The position numbers and the translations under genes were made by a program. A model generated the notes under the pieces. The model searched no databases. It was not told where the DNA came from and saw only the letters and a program-made list of their open reading frames with translations. A DNA stretch of 64,000 nucleotides, taken from positions 1,302,001-1,366,000 of the forward strand of contig NZ_AMPG01000001.1 in the NCBI RefSeq assembly GCF_000299415.1. The letters are read 5' to 3'. Source of the stretch: Candidatus Microthrix parvicella Bio17-1 (GTDB lineage Bacteria; Actinomycetota; Acidimicrobiia; Acidimicrobiales; Microtrichaceae). Shown piece by piece: positions 39,713-49,075 of this stretch (positions are counted from its first letter, which is position 1; every line of letters starts with the position of its first letter).

Positions 39713-40900
39713 TCAGGCTAGTGCTGCGTCTTCGAAGGTTCCGAGGTGATGGCGGGGAAGCCGGGCTCCCAGCCGGGTGACGATCTCATAGTTGATCGTG
39801 TCGAGAATGCGTGCCCACTCCCCTGGCCCAACCGCTGCGTCACCGCCATGGCTCTCGGCCCGGCCGACCTCGCCCCTGCGCGGCTGGGAGCCAAGGAACA
39901 CCACCTCGTCACCGACCTCGACCGCTGGGCCGTCGGTGCAGTCCAGCACCAACTGATCCATGGTGACCACACCCACGATGGGGCGACGAAAGCCACCGAC
40001 CAGCGCCTCACCACCGGCGAGCCCCAGATTGCGTGGCACACCGTCGCCGTAGCCGACCGGCACTGTGGCCAGGGTGCTGGGACGTCCGGTCACGAACCGG
40101 TGTCCGTAGTTCACCCCCTGATCGGCCGGGACCCGTTTCACAAAGCTGACGGCGCTGACCATCCGCAAGGCTGGGCGCAGCCGTCGGACCGCATCGTGGT
40201 GCTCCAATTGCGGGGATGGTTCCAACCCATACAGCGAGATCCCGCAGCGGACCAGATCGAAGCGGGCATCGGGGCGCGTGATGGCGCCCGCCGAGTTGGC
40301 CGCGTGAATCAGGTGCGGCCCGGCCGAGACGGCGTCCAAGGCAGCCAACGCAGCGCGGAATCGGACCAACTGGCGATCCGTGGTCGGATCATCAGGCGCG
40401 TCGGCGCAGGCAAAGTGGGTGGCGACGGCAACGGGGTCCACCCCGTCGAGCGTCAACGCCCGCGCGTGGAGATCCACCAGGTCTTCAGGCTCGACCCCAA
40501 CACGGCGCATGCCGGTGTCCACCATCAAGTGCACTCTGGTGGCCGATGCTGCACCGCAGTGAGCGGCGGCTACAGCCTCCATCTCGCTCGGTGACGTGAC
40601 CATCAGCTCCAACCGGTACGCAACGGCATCCCGGATCGAATCTGCGGGCTGCGGACCAAGCACCAGGATGGGAGCCGAGATGCCGGCGGTACGCAGTTCG
40701 ATGCCCTCCTCGACGGTGGCGACGCCCAGCATGACCGCACCCCCGGCCACGGCAGCCCGCGCGACCGGCACCGCTCCATGGCCGTACCCATTTGCCTTCA
40801 CGACGGCGCACAACCCTGCTCGACCCGCCAACCCGGCCAACACGGTCGCATTTTGAGCGATCGCTGCCAGGTCAACCTCGAGGCGGCTCTGACGCGTCAT
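39713..40900 (-). CDS. alr: Alanine racemase
   Basis: 395 residues. Makes D-alanine for peptidoglycan using PLP. VVKANGYGHGA has the Schiff-base Lys (residue 35), and VPVGYGDGVPRNLG carries the catalytic Tyr of the second domain. The ATG overlaps the nnr stop (ATGA). Confidence 0.96.
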   Translation of the reverse strand: MTRQSRLEVDLAAIAQNATVLAGLAGRAGLCAVVKANGYGHGAVPVARAAVAGGAVMLGVATVEEGIELRTAGISAPILVLGPQPADSIRDAVAYRLELMVTSPSEMEAVAAAHCGAASATRVHLMVDTGMRRVGVEPEDLVDLHARALTLDGVDPVAVATHFACADAPDDPTTDRQLVRFRAALAALDAVSAGPHLIHAANSAGAITRPDARFDLVRCGISLYGLEPSPQLEHHDAVRRLRPALRMVSAVSFVKRVPADQGVNYGHRFVTGRPSTLATVPVGYGDGVPRNLGLAGGEALVGGFRRPIVGVVTMDQLVLDCTDGPAVEVGDEVVFLGSQPRRGEVGRAESHGGDAAVGPGEWARILDTINYEIVTRLGARLPRHHLGTFEDAALA

Positions 40901-42360
40901 CGGACCAGGTCGTCCAGGGCCGCACCCACGAGCTTGGGCAGGTCGCCCGCTCGAAACCCGGTCGCCGGACCGCCCATCGCCGCCGTGCCATGGACGTGCG
41001 CGGCCACGGCCACCGTGGTCAACGCGTCGCCCTCCCCCAGCGCCAACGCCGCTCCGATGACCCCGGCCAGTACGTCACCGGTGCCGGCGGTGGCCAGGCG
41101 CTGGTCGCCGGCACTACTCAGGCGCACCCGACCATCCGGTGCGGCGACCACGGTGGTGGGACCCTTCAGCAACGCGATCGCCCCGGACCGTTCGGCCAGC
41201 CTGGCCGCCGCTGCCAACCTGTCGTCCCCGGGCGCCTCGCCCATCAGTGCCTCATATTCACCGTCGTGTGGGGTGAGCACGGTGGTGGCACGTCGATGTG
41301 CGCATGCATCGAGCAGCCGGGCTCCACCCGCGCCCAATGCATCAGCGTCCAACACCACCGCAGCGTCGCTCAGCGCCAGCAACCGAACAACTCCGTCGAG
41401 TACGTGCGTCCCGCAGCCCAGACCGTTGCCGATCACCAACGCCCCCACCCGCTGCTCGTCGGCGACCGTGTGCGGCCAGCCATCAACACCACCGGTGGCC
41501 GCCAACGAACGCACCACCGTCTCCACAGGAAGCGGTGCGCCGGGCAGGTGACCGCCCGCCACATCCCGACCATCGTCGGTGCTGGAACGCGACCCCACAG
41601 TCGGTGGGGCGCTGACCAACACGTACCCCGCCCCCGCCCGACCCGCCGCTTCCGCCGTCAGCGCAGCAGCCCCCGTCATTCCCGGAGCGCCGCCGATGAT
41701 CCACACCGCGCTCATCCACTTGTGGGCGTCAGCCGCCCGGCGGGGCCAGCATCGGCCCACGTCCCCGTTGGTGATCAACGCCCGTGTCAGGTGATCACCC
41801 GTGCCAACCTCAGCCTCGACGCTCAGGCCGATGTCCGCCACCTCGACCCGGCCGCAGAACTCCGGCCCGTGGCCCAACAACAGGCCGCTCTTCAGCGCAG
41901 CGAAGGTGATGGTCGCCGTTGCGCGCCACGGTGCGCCGCAAAAACCGCCGGTTCGGCCATCGAGGCCGGACGGGATGTCCACTGCCAGCACCGGAACATC
42001 GCCCGGCAGGTCCGGGGGCGCGTAGGGCCGACTGAGGCCGGTGCCGAATGCTGCATCGATCACCAGATCAAGTGCCGCATCGGCTGGGATCGAATCGGCG
42101 TGGTCACCGATGCTGACCCTTACCCCGCGGCGACGCAGCAGCTCGGCGGCCACCCGCCCGTCAGCGCCGTTGTTGCCCGGCCCTGCGACCACGTGCGCCC
42201 GCCGCCCGTACCCACCGCCAAGCAATCCCAGCGCCGAGCGGGCCACAGCGCCCCCGGCCCGCTGCACCAGATCGCCCATCCGCTCAGACGCCGCCGCGTC
42301 GACGGCGGCCATCTCGTCGGGGGTGAGTACCGGTTCCACTCCCAGAGTTTGCCACTCCAC
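40897..42360 (-). CDS. nnr: Bifunctional NAD(P)HX epimerase / dehydratase
   Basis: 487 residues. Repairs hydrated NAD(P)H. The epimerase part (YjeF-N) has VVAGPGNNGADGRVAAELL and VDIPSGLDGRTG. The ADP-dependent dehydratase part shows VLTPHDGEYEALMG, LLKGPTTVVAAPDG and TAGTGDVLAGVIGAALA. A GTG start at 42360; a second GTG at 42339 is possible. The glmS-acpS-nnr-alr order is conserved in Actinobacteria. Confidence 0.93.
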   Translation of the reverse strand: MEWQTLGVEPVLTPDEMAAVDAAASERMGDLVQRAGGAVARSALGLLGGGYGRRAHVVAGPGNNGADGRVAAELLRRRGVRVSIGDHADSIPADAALDLVIDAAFGTGLSRPYAPPDLPGDVPVLAVDIPSGLDGRTGGFCGAPWRATATITFAALKSGLLLGHGPEFCGRVEVADIGLSVEAEVGTGDHLTRALITNGDVGRCWPRRAADAHKWMSAVWIIGGAPGMTGAAALTAEAAGRAGAGYVLVSAPPTVGSRSSTDDGRDVAGGHLPGAPLPVETVVRSLAATGGVDGWPHTVADEQRVGALVIGNGLGCGTHVLDGVVRLLALSDAAVVLDADALGAGGARLLDACAHRRATTVLTPHDGEYEALMGEAPGDDRLAAAARLAERSGAIALLKGPTTVVAAPDGRVRLSSAGDQRLATAGTGDVLAGVIGAALALGEGDALTTVAVAAHVHGTAAMGGPATGFRAGDLPKLVGAALDDLVR

Positions 42361-42395
42361 CCCGGACCGTCAGGGGAAGTGGCGCAATCGATGGC

Positions 42396-42944
42396 TCAGC
42401 CGGCGGCGCTCACGGCGATCACGATGGTTTGGGCCACCGTGGCAGTGTGGGTGGCCGAGACCAACCATCCGCCGATGCCCGCTGCATCGGCCAGTGGAGC
42501 CGCAGCTCCGCCGACCCGGAGCTCCGGAGCTCCCGTTGGGCCCCGCACCAGCTCTACATCATGGAATCCCACCGGGCCGATGCCACATCCCAACGCTTTG
42601 GCCACCGCCTCCTTTGCCGCAAAGCAAATGCCCAGGTGCCCGATCTCATCCCCGCCGGTTGCAGCATCGACCAACTCGGTCGAGGTGAAACACCGCTCTC
42701 GCATCGCGGGGGTCCGCTTGAGCACGGCGTCCAACCGGGGCACATCCACCGAGTCGATCCCCACCGCCACCGCGTTGGACGGCCTGGCTGCCGATGGCCC
42801 TTCCCCGTCCGGCAGCCCTCCGCTGAACCGCACATCGGCGGCCAGGTGAAGCCCCGCTTGAGCCTCGGTTGGGTCTGCGACGTCCGCGAAGTTGGGGCGC
42901 TCCGGCATCGGACCGTTGGAGGCCAACCAGTGGATCGGGCTCAT
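42396..42944 (-). CDS. acpS: Holo-acyl-carrier-protein synthase, N-terminally extended
   Basis: Attaches phosphopantetheine to ACP. The AcpS core begins VAVGIDSVDVPRLDAVLKR and contains FAAKEAVAKALG, the conserved E-x3-K signature. The core alone would be about 124 residues from a GTG at 42770. From the ATG at 42944 there are 58 extra residues without recognised features. The ATG is 14 bases after the giant glmS stop. Which start is used is uncertain. Confidence 0.88.
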   Translation of the reverse strand: MSPIHWLASNGPMPERPNFADVADPTEAQAGLHLAADVRFSGGLPDGEGPSAARPSNAVAVGIDSVDVPRLDAVLKRTPAMRERCFTSTELVDAATGGDEIGHLGICFAAKEAVAKALGCGIGPVGFHDVELVRGPTGAPELRVGGAAAPLADAAGIGGWLVSATHTATVAQTIVIAVSAAG

Positions 42945-42958
42945 GGAACCGCGCCCGG

Positions 42959-45900
42959 CTAGCCCGACGCCGGGGCGCTGCGCCAACGCTCGGCCAGCTC
43001 CAGCACCGGCAAGGCCAGGAGGTCGATCACGCGTTGCTCGCCCAGGAGGTCGTCTCGGAAGTGCTCCTCGGTCTCGGTGACCGCGTCGCTCAGCCCCTGA
43101 TAGCGACGGCGATAGCCCTGCAACACGCTGCGAGCGGTGGAGAATGCCAGCCGATCGGCCAGCTCGACGTGCAACAGCACCAGGCCGGTGGTGATGCCGT
43201 CCTTCAGTTGGGGAATGATGATGACGGTTCGCCCATCGGTGCGACCGCGAGTCACCAGCAACTCCTGTTCGCGGGCCACCAGGTGCTTGGTGCCCCGCAA
43301 GCGGGGGTCACGTTCCAGGCGGGAGGTCAGTGCAGCGGCGACCCCGCCCTTGTCCAGCACGGTGGCGGTGGGGGCATCGCTGTCGCCGTCGGTCACGTCG
43401 TATCGCACAAAACCACGTACATCGAGCACCGCAGGCGACAGGTCGGCCAGCGTTCGCAGGGTGCGGTAGCTGATGCGGTCCCGGTTGGCCCCGGCAGCGA
43501 AGAGTTCCTTCACCAGCGGGATCTCCAGCACGGACTCGTCGCTGCGGCTGATGCCGACGGTGACGGTCTTGGCCTGATGCTTGATGGCGTCGATCGGGCG
43601 GGTCAGCTCGTCGATGGCGTCGTTCAACGCTGCCGTCAGGTCGTCGACCACCACCGCCGGGGTGCCGATCCTGCCTTGCTCCACCTGGTAGGCGTCCAGC
43701 GGCGACGTGCCCAGCGCAAAACGAAATGCCGTTGCAACGCGATGAGCGGTTGAGGCCTCGAGGTGACCGTTCAGCTCACCGGCCCGGAGCGCCGAGAACC
43801 AGGTGGCGGCGCTTTGGGCCAGTTCGTCGTTCAGCCGGGTTAACAGCTCACCGGCGTCTGCGCCCTCGGCCAACGCCCCCTCGACCACTACCCGTGCCTC
43901 CCGCAAAATGCCCGCCTGTGCATCGATCGCCAGCGCCGCCTCATACCCAAACAGGTGACCGGCCATCGCCGACAGGATGAACGCGAGGCGAGGGTGCGTC
44001 TCTGGCACCGAGATCAGGTGCATCGCAGCGGGAAACTCGCTGGCGCCCTCGGTTGCGATGACGATGGGGGCGGCCTCGTGGGCCCGGAAGATGGCTACTT
44101 CCTTGCCCACATCGGCAGCGGTGGAGCCCACCAATCCGGCAGCGCAGATCAGGATCAGCGGCTCCGACGATAGGTCGATGTGCTTCTTGTCCTCGGTGGC
44201 ATCACATGCCATCGACTTGTAACACAGCTCCGACAACTTGATGCGCAGTTCGCGGGCCGAGATGATGTTGGGCCCGTTGCCCACCAACGCCCAATAGCGC
44301 CGAGACACGGCGAAGCGCTGGGCGGCCTCGGCGCATTGGGGACGGACCCCGAGGGTGGCCTCCAAGACGACGGGCATCTGCGCCAGCGCAGCCAACACCT
44401 GCTGTTCGGCGGGGTCATCGGCGGTGCGGGCGCCTGAAATCTCTGAGGCGATGCCGTACGCAAGCAGCAGTCCGGCTGCGATCTGGGAGTAGAACGCCTT
44501 CGTCGAGGCCACCGACATCTCGACGTCGCGGCCGTCTGCGGTGTACAGCACACCATCGGACTTGTCGACCAGATCGCTGTTGCGCCGGTTGACGATGGCC
44601 ACCACCCTGGCGCCCCGGCCGCGGGCCAGGTCGACGGTGCGGTTGGTATCGGTGGTGGTGCCCGACTGGCTGATCGCCACGATCAGCGTGTCGGACATGT
44701 CCGAACGCAGTTGGAACCCGGAAAGCTCGGTGGCGGGCAGCGCTTCCACATCGACGTCGGTGTCGCCAAGCAGGTTGGCGAGCTGAAAGGCCAGGCTCTG
44801 ACCCGCCACTGCGGCGGTGCCCTGACCGATCACCAACACGCGGTCGATCGTGCCGTCACGGAGCGAGCTGCGGACGTCTTGGGGCAGGGTGGCGGTGGGA
44901 AGCCGCACCTCGTGACCGCCGTCCGCGCGCTCCAACAGTTTGCCGCGAAGGGTCTTGGCGAACGATGACGGGGCGTCGCCCAGTTCCTTCAGCAGGAAGT
45001 GGGGATGATCACCCCGGTCGATGTCACGAGTGGTGACCTCGGCGGTCACCACGTCGGTCTCACTCAGCGGCAACTCGGTACCGTCGTAACTCCAACGGTT
45101 GATCCCCTCAACCTGGCCGGCGGCGGCGGCGTCCAACCGGACGATCTGGCCCCTGGTGGCATTCGCATTGGCGGGATCACTCGGGGTCTCACCGTCCATG
45201 CGCACGTAACGGGAGGTCTCTTCCACCACGCCGTAGGGCTCCGAGGCGATGACGAACGCGTCGTCGGCCAGGCCGATGTACAGGGCCTGACCGGATCCAC
45301 GCAGCGCCAGCATCAGTTCGTCGGGATGCGCCGCGCTGTGGCCGGCGATCGCCACGGAACCCTCCATGGGCGCCACCGCATTGCGGAATGCAACCTCACC
45401 GGCGAGCCCCTCGGCCAGACGCCGGCTCCAGAGCACGGGAATGACCTTGGCATCGGTGGTGACTTCGACAGGAAGCTCGAGGGCTTCCGCAGCCGCCAGG
45501 TCCGCGTGATTGTCCACATCGCCGTTGAGCACCGCCGTGGTGAACGGGGTGGTCCCGACCGGCGTCGCCCCGGCGCGAAGCTCGGCCACAACAGCAGCCT
45601 CCTCGCTGGACTGCGGGTGGGCGTTGGCCTCCGAAATGATGCCGACGGAGGCCCAACGGGTGTGACCGAGCACCATCGTCCAAGCGTCAGGCGACTCCAG
45701 CGCAAGACTCAGCAGCTCATCGTTTTGTATTTCCGCGCGAATCGACGCGGTGTTGTCGCCCAGTTCCCCAATCTCAGCAGCAGCCTTGTACACGAAGCTC
45801 AACGCACCTTCCGGGGTGCGCACCGCGCCGGAGCCGAAGAGCGGCATCCGCCGGGCCTCCAGAAGCGCCGAAATCTGGGGCGAGTCGAGGTCGAGGCCGT

Positions 45901-46438
45901 GGCCCGTGACCAACAACTGAATACCTGCCGAATCGCGACCGCGAACCTCCAGCCGGTCGAGCGCCGAGAGTGCCTGGTGCACCGACAGGCCGGCCGCCAT
46001 CGCACCGGGCGACGGATCCGCGCCCATCAGGTCGACGATGCCGACGGCTGCCCGAAGACGATCCCGGGCGATGGCCCACGACGGGTCCCGCAGGGCGATC
46101 AGCCCGGCGTTGATCGCCTCAACCTGATCGGCGGGCACGTCCCCGGCCGCCTCGGCCGCCTCGATGCGATCGGCCAGGGCATTCAGGCGTTCGCAGGTCA
46201 GGCGCAACTCGGTGACACGCCGGGGGTCGGCCAACAGCGACGCAGCCCCGTTGAGACCCCGGAGCGATCGGTCAACCTCGGTGGCGGCCGCAGCAGCGGC
46301 GCCCAGCGCCTCCCAGCTTGGGGTGGGGCCGTCGCCTGCGAGACGATCGGCGGCGTGGTCCAACTGTGCGACCAGCGGAGCAAGATCGAGGCGATGCACC
46401 GCCGCGGGTCGACGCAACAGGGCGATGATTCCACACAT
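42959..46438 (-). CDS. glmS: Oversized glucosamine-6-phosphate synthase-like protein (GATase + SIS + extensions)
   Basis: 1159 residues; ordinary GlmS is about 610. Starts MCGIIALL, so Cys2 is the likely glutaminase nucleophile. A helical insertion of about 130 residues (20-150) precedes LEVRGRDSAGI (164-173). GHTRWA is at 258-263, NAHPQ at 272-276 and LNGDVDNH at 304-311. HFLLKELGDAPSSFAKTLRG (480-499) matches the GlmS linker. SIS motifs are ISQSGTTTDTN (589-599) and VASTKAF (643-649). The usual ELKHGP region reads EDKKHIDLS, and HQAKTVTVGI (954-963) replaces the usual C-terminus, followed by about 195 extra residues. It sits in the normal glmS position next to glmM. AAGGAG precedes the ATG. 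Confidence 0.88.
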   Translation of the reverse strand: MCGIIALLRRPAAVHRLDLAPLVAQLDHAADRLAGDGPTPSWEALGAAAAAATEVDRSLRGLNGAASLLADPRRVTELRLTCERLNALADRIEAAEAAGDVPADQVEAINAGLIALRDPSWAIARDRLRAAVGIVDLMGADPSPGAMAAGLSVHQALSALDRLEVRGRDSAGIQLLVTGHGLDLDSPQISALLEARRMPLFGSGAVRTPEGALSFVYKAAAEIGELGDNTASIRAEIQNDELLSLALESPDAWTMVLGHTRWASVGIISEANAHPQSSEEAAVVAELRAGATPVGTTPFTTAVLNGDVDNHADLAAAEALELPVEVTTDAKVIPVLWSRRLAEGLAGEVAFRNAVAPMEGSVAIAGHSAAHPDELMLALRGSGQALYIGLADDAFVIASEPYGVVEETSRYVRMDGETPSDPANANATRGQIVRLDAAAAGQVEGINRWSYDGTELPLSETDVVTAEVTTRDIDRGDHPHFLLKELGDAPSSFAKTLRGKLLERADGGHEVRLPTATLPQDVRSSLRDGTIDRVLVIGQGTAAVAGQSLAFQLANLLGDTDVDVEALPATELSGFQLRSDMSDTLIVAISQSGTTTDTNRTVDLARGRGARVVAIVNRRNSDLVDKSDGVLYTADGRDVEMSVASTKAFYSQIAAGLLLAYGIASEISGARTADDPAEQQVLAALAQMPVVLEATLGVRPQCAEAAQRFAVSRRYWALVGNGPNIISARELRIKLSELCYKSMACDATEDKKHIDLSSEPLILICAAGLVGSTAADVGKEVAIFRAHEAAPIVIATEGASEFPAAMHLISVPETHPRLAFILSAMAGHLFGYEAALAIDAQAGILREARVVVEGALAEGADAGELLTRLNDELAQSAATWFSALRAGELNGHLEASTAHRVATAFRFALGTSPLDAYQVEQGRIGTPAVVVDDLTAALNDAIDELTRPIDAIKHQAKTVTVGISRSDESVLEIPLVKELFAAGANRDRISYRTLRTLADLSPAVLDVRGFVRYDVTDGDSDAPTATVLDKGGVAAALTSRLERDPRLRGTKHLVAREQELLVTRGRTDGRTVIIIPQLKDGITTGLVLLHVELADRLAFSTARSVLQGYRRRYQGLSDAVTETEEHFRDDLLGEQRVIDLLALPVLELAERWRSAPASG

Positions 46439-46654
46439 CGTGGCAACTCCTTGGGCCGAGAGGGGATCGGCGTGTTTGGTGAGCTTGGTTGACGAAGCCG
46501 CCCACGCGGTGGCGGGCCCACCAGACGATCGGTTGCAGGAGTCTCAGTGTAGGACTTGCCGATCAGTCCCGCCTCCCACACCACCGGCCGGGCCTCAACC
46601 TCTGCGATCCGGTCTGGTACTCGGCCCTGCCCGCCGGTGGACCGACGCCGCAGG

Positions 46655-48034
46655 TCAGGCGGCGGCCGCCCGAGCGACCTCGGCTGCGAGTTCGTCGGCA
46701 ACTTCGGCGGCCAATTCGGCGGTTGGCGCCTCCACCATGACCCGCACCACCGGCTCGGTGCCGGACGGGCGGATCAGCACCCGGCCCTCGTTGCCCAGCC
46801 GGGCTTCGGCGCGGTCGACCGCATCACCGATGCGGTCGAGCAGGTCGGGCGGACGCACATCGAGCGACACGTTGCGAAGTTGCTGGGGCAGGCGCACCAT
46901 GGCGTCGGCGGCCAACTGGTGCAGCGTCTGCCTGCGGTTCGCCATCACCCGCAACAAACGAATTGCGGTGAGCAGGCCGTCGCCGGTGGTGGCAACATCG
47001 GCAAAGATCACGTGGCCGGACTGCTCGCCGCCCAGCACCAGCCCCTCTCGGGCCATCGCGTCAACCACGAAGCGGTCACCGACCGGAGTAACCACCACGC
47101 CGACGCCGGCGGCCTCCATCGCCTGACGAAAACCCAGGTTTGACATCACCGTGACGGCCACGGCGGAATTGTCCAGCTTCCCGGTGCGTGCCAACTCCAA
47201 GGCGCAGACGGCGATGATCTGATCGCCGTCGATGTTGTTGCCGTGTTCGTCGACGGCCAGGCAACGGTCGGCGTCGCCGTCCAGCGCGAAGCCAACGGCG
47301 CCGTCGGTGTTCAGCACAGCTTCACGCAACGAACCGAGAGCGGTCGAACCGACACCGTCGTTGATGTTGATGCCGTTGGGCAGGTCGCCGATGACGGTCA
47401 GCTCGACACCAAGGCGGCGCAAGGCCCTCGGACCAACAGCCGATCCGGCGCCGTGGGCAGCGTCCAGCACGGCCACCATGCCGTCGAGCGCACCGTCACC
47501 ACCGCCGGCGCGCACCAACTCGGCCACGTAGTCCTCGGAGACCTGTGGCTCCCACTGAATTCGCCCCACGTCGGCACCGGTCGGCGGCGGGAGTTCCTCG
47601 GCGGTCTCGCCGGTGTCGAAGACCCGCACCCCACGCCCGGTGGTGAGGATCGTCATGATCGTGGTCTCGATACGGGTCTGTTCGGCATCGGAGAGTTTCT
47701 GCCCGCCGGGGCCAAACACCTTCAGACCGTTGTCAAAGAACGGGTTGTGTGATGCCGACACCATGACGCCGGGACAGCCACGCACCCGCGCCTCACGGGC
47801 TACCGCAGGCGTGGGAATCACCTCGAGTTCCATCGCATCGGCCCCCGCCGACGCCACCCCGGCCGACACGGCTGCCGCCAGCATGGCACCCGACTGTCGG
47901 GTGTCGACCCCGATGACCACCTCGTCGGCGTCGAACGCGTCGACGACCGCCGAACCCAGAGCGAGGGCGTACGTGGGGGTCAACTCGGTGTTGGCCACCC
48001 CCCGCACACCATCAGTGCCGAAGCGCAAACTCAT
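46655..48034 (-). CDS. glmM: Phosphoglucosamine mutase
   Basis: 459 residues. Converts glucosamine-6-P to glucosamine-1-P for UDP-GlcNAc. SLRFGTDGVRGVAN at the N-terminus, phosphoserine motif MVSASHNPFFDNG (Ser95), the metal loop GDADRCLAVDEHG and the C-terminal sugar-phosphate motif RPSGTEPVVRVMVEA. It follows rpsI by 39 bases and precedes the glmS-like gene by 216 bases, the classical order. Confidence 0.96.
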   Translation of the reverse strand: MSLRFGTDGVRGVANTELTPTYALALGSAVVDAFDADEVVIGVDTRQSGAMLAAAVSAGVASAGADAMELEVIPTPAVAREARVRGCPGVMVSASHNPFFDNGLKVFGPGGQKLSDAEQTRIETTIMTILTTGRGVRVFDTGETAEELPPPTGADVGRIQWEPQVSEDYVAELVRAGGGDGALDGMVAVLDAAHGAGSAVGPRALRRLGVELTVIGDLPNGININDGVGSTALGSLREAVLNTDGAVGFALDGDADRCLAVDEHGNNIDGDQIIAVCALELARTGKLDNSAVAVTVMSNLGFRQAMEAAGVGVVVTPVGDRFVVDAMAREGLVLGGEQSGHVIFADVATTGDGLLTAIRLLRVMANRRQTLHQLAADAMVRLPQQLRNVSLDVRPPDLLDRIGDAVDRAEARLGNEGRVLIRPSGTEPVVRVMVEAPTAELAAEVADELAAEVARAAAA

Positions 48035-48073
48035 GTCAGCGTCGCCCCACCGGTAACGGGGAGCACGCCCACA

Positions 48074-48466
48074 TCAGCGCTTGGAGTACTGCGGCGCCTT
48101 GCGGGCCTTCTTCAGGCCGTACTTCTTGGATTCCTTCTTGCGATCATCGCGGGTCAGGAATCCGGCCTGCTTCAGCGAGTCGCGCAGCTCGGCGTCGAGT
48201 GCCACGAGGCCACGAGCGATGCCCAGGCGCATCGCCCCGGCCTGACCGGTGGGGCCGCCACCGTGGATCGTGGCGTCGATGTCGTAATTTTCGCCCATCT
48301 CGGTGAGACGAAGCGGCTCTGCGAGCACCATGCGGTGGGTCTCGTTCGGGAAGTACGCCTCCACCGGACGGTTGTTGACCGTGATCTGGCCGGATCCGTG
48401 ACGGACCCGGACACGGGCGACCGCACGCTTACGTCGGCCGGTTGCTTGAACGAGGGGGTGTCCCAT
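48074..48466 (-). CDS. rpsI: 30S ribosomal protein S9
   Basis: 130 residues. [33 protein letters not shown] and the invariant basic end [12 protein letters not shown] that reaches the tRNA in the P site. It is co-transcribed with rplM (20-base gap). Confidence 0.98.
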   Translation of the reverse strand: MGHPLVQATGRRKRAVARVRVRHGSGQITVNNRPVEAYFPNETHRMVLAEPLRLTEMGENYDIDATIHGGGPTGQAGAMRLGIARGLVALDAELRDSLKQAGFLTRDDRKKESKKYGLKKARKAPQYSKR

Positions 48467-48486
48467 GATGTGCTCCTGTGGAGGGC

Positions 48487-48951
48487 TCAGCGCGCCCGGG
48501 CGTGATCGATGGCCAACGGTTGCGGCTTCTGGGCAGCGTGGGGGTGACCACCCTGGTCCTGGTATTCGGTGGAGGTGTACACCTGCAGCTTGCTGAGCAT
48601 GCGGCGACCAAGGCTGTTCTTCGGGATCATGCCCCGGACACTGCCGCGCACGGCGTCAGCGGGCTTCTTCTCCAGCATCTCGGCGTAGGTGGTGGAGCTG
48701 ATGCCACCGGGATAGCCGGAGTGGCGGTACATCTGCTTGCGCTCGGCCTTGTTGGCCGTGAGCACAACCTTGTCGGCGTTGATGATGATCACGTGATCAC
48801 CGACGTCGGCGTTGGGAGCGAACGTGGGCTTGTGCTTGCCACGCAGGATCGTGGCGACCTCGGTGGCCATGCGACCGAGGACCAGGCCGTCGGCGTCGAC
48901 GACGTGCCAGGCACGCTCGATGTCGGCTTCGTTGGGGGCGTAAGTGCGCAC
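48487..48951 (-). CDS. rplM: 50S ribosomal protein L13
   Basis: 154 residues from the GTG at 48951, with AAAGGAA 6 bases upstream. Shows [44 protein letters not shown] and [19 protein letters not shown]. First gene of the L13-S9 unit; 124 bases separate it from purM. Confidence 0.97.
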   Translation of the reverse strand: MRTYAPNEADIERAWHVVDADGLVLGRMATEVATILRGKHKPTFAPNADVGDHVIIINADKVVLTANKAERKQMYRHSGYPGGISSTTYAEMLEKKPADAVRGSVRGMIPKNSLGRRMLSKLQVYTSTEYQDQGGHPHAAQKPQPLAIDHARAR

Positions 48952-49075
48952 CGGTGATTCCTTTACGGATGGAGAACGGTGTTGAAGAGCGGGGGCGACG
49001 CAGGAGAAGCGTCGGACGCCGCGAGGGCGACTCGCCATGGTAGACGCATATCGACGGTTTCCACCAACCCCGAGC

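Noticed and set aside
44999-46492. 497-codon rightward open frame opposite the giant GlmS N-terminus
   Set aside because: Shadow of GlmS codons; low-complexity Gly/Arg/His content and no start signals.
46439-46654. glmS ribozyme upstream of the giant glmS
   Set aside because: No pattern of the ribozyme core was seen, and that ribozyme is mainly known from Firmicutes.
48952-49075. tRNA or structured RNA between purM and rplM
   Set aside because: No cloverleaf or CCA end could be formed; treated as the rplM leader.
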